From contig VXSB01000013.1 in NCBI GenBank assembly GCA_009838175.1, positions 1-64,000 of the forward strand: a stretch of 64,000 bases of DNA, written 5' to 3'. A model generated the notes under the pieces. The model was not told the DNA's origin, searched no databases, and saw nothing but the letters and a program-made list of their open reading frames with translations. How positions within the stretch are numbered: the first letter of the stretch is position 1; each line of letters begins with the position of its first letter. This document shows positions 59,575 through 64,000 of the stretch, one piece after another. The DNA is from Chloroflexota bacterium. GTDB taxonomy: Bacteria > Chloroflexota > Dehalococcoidia > Lucifugimonadales > Lucifugimonadaceae. Position numbers and translations under genes: made by a program.

Positions 59575-61083
59575 TTAACCGCTACGATCTTCGACGTGTC
59601 TTTCGAACACGGCAAGTCCCTTCCGCAACCGTTCTAACGTCCGGTCCTTGCCCAAGACCTCGATCGATTCGAAAAGCGGCGGCGCGATACGTTTCGCAGT
59701 CATCGCGACTCGGATCGGTGTGAATAGCTGTCCCGCTTTTAGGCCAGTGCTCGCAGTCAAGCCGCGCAACGTGCTCTCGATCTCTTCAGTAGTGAATGGC
59801 TCGACGGACTTCAACGCATCGATGCTGCTGTTTAACGCAGTTACGACCATCTCTTCATCCATACGTCGCCCGATCATCTCCTCCGGGTTCGGATCGACCT
59901 CGTCCACGAAGAGGAAATCAATCAGCTCAACAACGTCCGGTAGCACCTTTATCCGTTCCCGCAACACCGGCACCATAGCTTTAACCACTGACTGATCAAT
60001 CGGACGATCGACTTCTTCTGGCAACCCGCCATCCTCTTCCGATCTCTCCAGATACGGCAGCATCATCTCCGCAAGCACATCCTTATCAGCCTTCATGATG
60101 TGCTGCTGGTTCATCCACTCCAGCTTCTGCGCGCTGAACTTCGCCGGATGCGACAATATACGCCCGATCTCGAACCTCGAAGCAATCTCGCCACGGGTCA
60201 TCACCTCCGTATCATCCCCCGGCGACCACCCGAGCAGTGCCAGATAATTCAGCACCGCGTCCGGCGTGTAACCCGCATCCCGATACTCCAACGCCGACTG
60301 CGCTCCATGACGCTTGCTTAGCTTCGCACCGTCCTGCGCAGTGATCAACGGCACATGCACATACTTCGGTGTCGGTATGTCCAGTGCCTCCTGAATCAAG
60401 ACGTGGCGCGGCAGACTCGGTATCCATTCTTCACCGCGAATCACGTGCGTTATCCCCATCTCATAGTCGTCGACTACATGCGCCAAGTGATACGTCGGAA
60501 AACCATCGGACTTCAAAATCACGAAGTCCTGCAACAGCGAAAGGTCGAACTTCAACCTGCCTCGTACCTCGTCCTCGACCGAAACATCGCCATGGTCAGG
60601 CACTTTGAACCGCACAACCACGTCAAGACCCTTGTCTCGCGACTCCTGGATCTGCTCCGGCGTCCGGTAGCGACCGCGGTTGTCATACCCGGGAGCCTGT
60701 CCTGCCGCCTGCTGGCGTTGCCGCAACGCTGCCAACTCCTCGGCCTGCGTGTCATCGTAGTAAGCAGCGCCAGCATCAATCAGCTTTTCCGCCGCGTCAG
60801 CATAGAGTTGCAACCGCTCCGACTGTGTGTAAGGCGCATACGGTCCCCCGATATCCGGCCCCTCGTCCAAATCCAGACCGAGCCACTTCAACGACTCCTT
60901 GATGTGCCACTCGGCGTCAGGGTCGTACCGATTACGATCCGTATCTTCGATGCGAAGTATGAACTGCCCGCCAGTCTTACGGGCAAGAAACCAGTCGTAT
61001 AACGCGGTGCGAAGACCGCCGATGTGCATCACTCCGGTAGGGCTTGGAGCAAAGCGAACGCGTGCGGGAATTTGTGTAGTCAT
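59575..61083 (-). CDS. gltX: glutamate--tRNA ligase
   Basis: This 502-residue class I aminoacyl-tRNA synthetase has the HIGH signature in APSPTGVMHIGGLR and the KMSKS-equivalent KLSKRHG. The catalytic-core segment ILRIEDTDRNR and GIRGEEW-like VIRGEEWIPS are present, followed by the helical anticodon-binding half. It charges tRNA-Glu, and in organisms without GlnRS also tRNA-Gln. It overlaps nothing and sits between rpsU and the pseudouridine synthase. Confidence 0.97.
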   Translation of the reverse strand: MTTQIPARVRFAPSPTGVMHIGGLRTALYDWFLARKTGGQFILRIEDTDRNRYDPDAEWHIKESLKWLGLDLDEGPDIGGPYAPYTQSERLQLYADAAEKLIDAGAAYYDDTQAEELAALRQRQQAAGQAPGYDNRGRYRTPEQIQESRDKGLDVVVRFKVPDHGDVSVEDEVRGRLKFDLSLLQDFVILKSDGFPTYHLAHVVDDYEMGITHVIRGEEWIPSLPRHVLIQEALDIPTPKYVHVPLITAQDGAKLSKRHGAQSALEYRDAGYTPDAVLNYLALLGWSPGDDTEVMTRGEIASRFEIGRILSHPAKFSAQKLEWMNQQHIMKADKDVLAEMMLPYLERSEEDGGLPEEVDRPIDQSVVKAMVPVLRERIKVLPDVVELIDFLFVDEVDPNPEEMIGRRMDEEMVVTALNSSIDALKSVEPFTTEEIESTLRGLTASTGLKAGQLFTPIRVAMTAKRIAPPLFESIEVLGKDRTLERLRKGLAVFERHVEDRSG

Positions 61084-61101
61084 ACTATCCAGATTAGACG
61101 A

Positions 61102-62076
61102 TTAGCGTGGGGAATAGCCTACGGCTGTAAAAGCAACGCTGGATGGCGCACCGATCATCGCCTGCGTACGCGCCAGATCACGCGGCAAATCAGACGTAAA
61201 CCCAAGACCCTCTCCCGTAATTGGATGCTTGAAACTCAGCCGGTTAGCATGCAAAAACTGCCTGCGAAGGGGTATCTCTGGCAGGATGACACCGTAAACC
61301 GGATCACCAAGAATCGGGTAGCCAATGGCTTGCGTATGGACGCGTATCTGATGCGTACGTCCCGTCTCCAGCTTCAGATTAACCATCGACAGCGGGTTCC
61401 CGAGCGCATAGAACCCCGCCGTAAACGCGAAACGAGTCCGCGCTGGCCTTCCATTCGGTACGACCGCCTGCCGAGTTCTGATCGTCGGATGGCGTCCGAT
61501 CGGACGATCTATCACCCCTCGTTGCCCAGTAAATCTGCCAACAACCATCGCAACATACCGCCGGTCAACCTCGCGCTCTTTGATCGCCGCGGATAGGGCA
61601 GTAACCGCATCCGCAGTTCGAGCCACAACCATCAATCCCGAAGTGTCTGCATCAAGCCGATGTACGATCCCAGGTCGTTCAGCCGGCTGCAACTCTGCAA
61701 GCTCGGGGAATATCGCCAAAAGCCCGTTCACTAACGTTTTGTCGTGTCGACCCGCACCAGCGTGAACCGCCAAGCCGGCAGGTTTGTCCACTACGATCAG
61801 ATGTTCATCCTCGTAAATGACGCCGAAATCGAGGTTTTGAGGCAACGGTGCCGTGTCGGGCAGGGCAGCTCCGGGCGCATCGAACTCCACGCGGTCACCC
61901 GCATCCACTCTTGCCGAAGGCGTGATAATCGCTTTTCCGTTAACCCTTGCCGCACCAGACCGGATCAGCCGCTGCACCTCGGTCCGCGACAGATCGGAAA
62001 CTTCGTGCCGAATAAACAGATCGAGACGGATCGGTAACCTTTCGCCATCAAGTTCGAATGTCAGTTTCGGAGACAT
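61102..62076 (-). CDS. RluD-family 23S rRNA pseudouridine synthase
   Basis: This protein of about 324 residues has an N-terminal S4 RNA-binding domain (LDLFIRHEVSDLSRTEVQRLI) followed by the RluA/RluC/RluD catalytic fold. The latter has VVDKPAGLAVHAG, the catalytic Asp in IVHRLDADTSGLMV and RTHQIRVHTQAIGYPILGD. The S4 domain and length point to RluD or RluC. Start ATG 62076 lies inside the 3' end of lspA, a common arrangement (lspA-rluD) that couples translation. Confidence 0.93.
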   Translation of the reverse strand: MSPKLTFELDGERLPIRLDLFIRHEVSDLSRTEVQRLIRSGAARVNGKAIITPSARVDAGDRVEFDAPGAALPDTAPLPQNLDFGVIYEDEHLIVVDKPAGLAVHAGAGRHDKTLVNGLLAIFPELAELQPAERPGIVHRLDADTSGLMVVARTADAVTALSAAIKEREVDRRYVAMVVGRFTGQRGVIDRPIGRHPTIRTRQAVVPNGRPARTRFAFTAGFYALGNPLSMVNLKLETGRTHQIRVHTQAIGYPILGDPVYGVILPEIPLRRQFLHANRLSFKHPITGEGLGFTSDLPRDLARTQAMIGAPSSVAFTAVGYSPR

Positions 62077-62611
62077 TAGCAATGGATCGATTCAACGTCC
62101 CATATCGCATCGCATCGGCACACTTCTGGCAACCAACACCAGTATGAACGGTAGTAGCAGGGGTAGAAACCGCTGCTGATTCTTCTTCCCGATGGCTGAA
62201 GAAATACCACACCATCAAAACCATACCCACCGAGATAGCAGAATCTGCGACATTAAATATCGGCCATGGCCCCACATCGAGGAAATCGGTCACATAACCC
62301 TGTTGCAACCGGTCCAAAAGATTCCCGAGCGCACCTCCAAGCTGCAACCCCAAAGCCAACCGCAGAACAAAAGACCTCGCACCCGTAGTCGCATACACCC
62401 ACAGCAAAACCCCCACCGCGAGCAACGCTATAAAACTCAGAACGTTGTTATGCCCCTGAAACAGACTGAAAGCCGTCCCAGTGTTCCGTGCATGAGTGAT
62501 CCGCAAAAACCCTTCATCCGGCCACGATTGCCCCCAGTCCAACCACGCAACAATCACTGACTTCGTAGACTGATCGAGAAGCAAAACAACAACCGCCAAA
62601 ACCCAAAGCAT
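62048..62611 (-). CDS. lspA: lipoprotein signal peptidase
   Basis: This is a signal peptidase II of about 187 residues with four membrane spans, processing prolipoproteins such as the B12-binding lipoprotein in this window. Conserved motifs are DQSTKSVIVAWL, RNTGTAFSLFQG, GNLLDRLQQGYVTDFLD and FNVADSAISVG, with both catalytic Asp residues present. I set the start at ATG 62611 with GGAG five bases upstream. The frame stays open to 62755, but that part is a dispersed repeat rather than protein homology. The C-terminal 25 residues are extra. Confidence 0.92.
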   Translation of the reverse strand: MLWVLAVVVLLLDQSTKSVIVAWLDWGQSWPDEGFLRITHARNTGTAFSLFQGHNNVLSFIALLAVGVLLWVYATTGARSFVLRLALGLQLGGALGNLLDRLQQGYVTDFLDVGPWPIFNVADSAISVGMVLMVWYFFSHREEESAAVSTPATTVHTGVGCQKCADAMRYGTLNRSIANVSETDIRT

Positions 62612-62663
62612 CCAACTCCGCCGAACCCAAAATTCCCAAGCTCGATACCCAATTCCCCGCACT

Positions 62664-62694
62664 CTGTCATTCTCACGTAGGCGGGAATCCACAG
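62664..62694. repeat. short dispersed repeat just upstream of lspA
   Basis: CTGTCATTCTCACGTAGG and GGCGGGAATCCACAGAG here match the CGTCATTCCCGC...GCGGGAATCCAGAG-type unit also seen in parts at 29819, 40240 and 47446. It lies in an open frame joined to lspA, which explains the non-conserved N-terminal extension SVDSRLREND when a distal start is assumed. Confidence 0.55.
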
Positions 62695-62852
62695 AGCGCA
62701 CTTCTTCATGACCAGCAGACATACTCACGATTCTAAGACCACCTAGCCCAATCACAGTTCATCACCCAAAATCACAGCAATCACAATTCAAAAAACAGCG
62801 ATCATAGTTCAAAATAAGACTCACACAACCAACCACCAGGAGCCATCTGATC

Positions 62853-63899
62853 ATGGAAGTTCGTGTAGACCTGCGTAGCGATACCGTCACAATGCCGTCG
62901 CCCGAAATGCGGCGCGCCATTTACGAAGCCGAGGTCGGCGATGACGTATACGGCGACGACCCGTCCGTCAACGAGCTAGAAGAAAAATCGGCGGAGATGC
63001 TCGGCAAAGAAGCCGGACTATTCGTAACCTCCGGCACGCAGGGCAATCTCGTCTCGATGCTCGCACACTGCGGCAGGGGAGACGAGGTGCTAGTAGGCGA
63101 CCGTTCGCACATTTTCTCCAGCGAAGCCGGCGGTGCGAGTGTCCTTGGCGGACTCTTCCTATACCCCATAAAAACGGATCGCTATGGGTTCTTGGAACCC
63201 GACGTCATTCGCGCAGCTACCAAACCTCACGACTACCACGTACCACCGACCAGACTCCTCTGCATTGAGAACACCCACAACCAGATGAGCGGACAACCCC
63301 TAACCGCCGAGCAGACCCACGCCATGGCCGACGCCGCACGCGAAGGCGGAATGAACGTCCACATCGACGGCGCACGCATCTTCAACGCCGCCGTAAGCCT
63401 CGGCGTTGACGTCAAAGAGCTCGTAGCCCCCGCCGACTCCGCAACCTTCTGCCTCTCCAAAGGACTGTCTTGTCCTGTCGGCAGCGTCGTCGTCGGAAGG
63501 CAAGACTTCATCAACCACGCCCGACGCTGGCGCAAGATGCTCGGTGCCGGAATGCGACAAGTAGGCGTCATCGCCGCTGCAGGCATCTACTCGCTCGACA
63601 ACATGATCGAACGCCTCGACGAAGACCACGCAAACGCCAAGAGGCTCGCCCAAGGACTCGCCGAAATCGACGGCATCAGCGTCGACCCCGACAACATCCA
63701 CTCCAACATCGTCTTCTTCCAGATCCCGCCTGGTAGCGGCTCCGCCATCTCAGCAAACCTCAAAGAGCGAGGCATCCTAGTCAACGCCGGCGACCCCATG
63801 ATGCGAATGGTCACCCACTACGGCATATCCTCCGAAGACATCGACTACACCCTCGTGGCGATGCAAGAACACTTCAGAGCCGCGGTCGCGGCTGCATAA
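62853..63899 (+). CDS. ltaE: low-specificity L-threonine aldolase
   Basis: This 348-residue PLP enzyme (fold type I) splits threonine or allo-threonine into glycine and acetaldehyde. VDLRSDTVTMPSPEMRRAI is the family start, HIDGARIFNAAVSLGV holds the PLP-binding Asp, and CLSKGLSCPVGS contains the Schiff-base Lys. RRWRKMLGAGMRQVGVIAAAG is also typical. It is divergent from the lspA run and probably a single-gene unit. Confidence 0.95.
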   Translation: MEVRVDLRSDTVTMPSPEMRRAIYEAEVGDDVYGDDPSVNELEEKSAEMLGKEAGLFVTSGTQGNLVSMLAHCGRGDEVLVGDRSHIFSSEAGGASVLGGLFLYPIKTDRYGFLEPDVIRAATKPHDYHVPPTRLLCIENTHNQMSGQPLTAEQTHAMADAAREGGMNVHIDGARIFNAAVSLGVDVKELVAPADSATFCLSKGLSCPVGSVVVGRQDFINHARRWRKMLGAGMRQVGVIAAAGIYSLDNMIERLDEDHANAKRLAQGLAEIDGISVDPDNIHSNIVFFQIPPGSGSAISANLKERGILVNAGDPMMRMVTHYGISSEDIDYTLVAMQEHFRAAVAAA

Positions 63900-63913
63900 A
63901 GGTACCGGACGCG

Positions 63914-64000
63914 TCAATCGTCCGTATCGTATCTTTCGCCCCACCAGTACCGCAACCGATCCGCGATCTGCTTCTCCGCTCCCAACTCACCCGGCTCGTA
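63914..64000 (-). CDS. 3' end of an unidentified protein
   Basis: From the right edge the minus strand reads 28 codons to TGA at 63914-63916: YEPGELGAEKQIADRLRYWW then GERYDTDD. Composition and codon use look like real coding sequence, and the frame runs off the window. Too short to name. It converges on the threonine aldolase gene with 14 bases between. Confidence 0.4.
   Translation of the reverse strand, partial: YEPGELGAEKQIADRLRYWWGERYDTDD

Overview
The window reads as one chromosomal stretch of a moderately GC-rich, free-living or host-associated bacterium, most likely Chloroflexota (SAR202/Dehalococcoidia-like). Pointers are the lipoprotein with a long Pro-Thr-Ala-Glu linker, frequent TTG/GTG starts, paralogous amidases and gamma-glutamyltransferases, a DUF2961/GH172 enzyme, and a polyketide synthase whose layout resembles what I recall of the methyl-branched fatty-acid type PKSs of sponge symbionts. 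The phylum call is inference; there is no rRNA in the window. I see no tRNA, CRISPR array or intact insertion sequence.

Left part (1-2917): a CocE-type hydrolase cut off after its first third, a polysaccharide deacetylase, then about 1 kb of gene debris (a decayed phosphatase 5' end and an SDR/DUF2867 fragment on opposite strands), a G-poor spacer and a 17-bp inverted repeat. This leads into a compact biosynthetic locus (2918-15331): a 3420-residue PKS (KS-AT-DH-cMT-ER-KR-ACP-KS-vestigial AT), a free ACP, an Sfp-type phosphopantetheinyl transferase and an alpha/beta hydrolase, all on the plus strand. They look like a self-contained line that builds and releases a methyl-branched, largely reduced acyl chain.

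Middle part (15315-47222): an accessory catabolic and transport region. It holds an NCS2 permease fused to a histidine-kinase-like ATPase domain, a Gfo/Idh/MocA dehydrogenase, several GNAT acetyltransferases, an FAD amine-oxidase-like protein, two gamma-glutamyltransferases, two tandem amidases, a NUDIX hydrolase, an HAD phosphatase, a fused double ABC exporter, xylulokinase beside a mannonate-dehydratase-like protein, an ABC-2 exporter pair, a GH172-like protein and small enzymes. The rhodanese gene at 22958-23800 has an in-frame TGA exactly where the catalytic cysteine belongs, with conserved sequence continuing after it: a candidate selenoprotein.

Right part: a cobalamin block (45675-51672) with cobQ on the minus strand and, facing away from it, a B12 riboswitch with terminator controlling btuC-btuF-btuD-cobO. 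Then a housekeeping run on the minus strand (lspA, an RluD-type pseudouridine synthase, gltX, rpsU, purQ, purL, miaB, nadA and a second ABC-2 exporter), and finally a threonine aldolase on the plus strand.

Dispersed palindromic repeats occur between genes and, unusually, inside two reading frames (a GNAT protein and the second gamma-glutamyltransferase) without breaking them.
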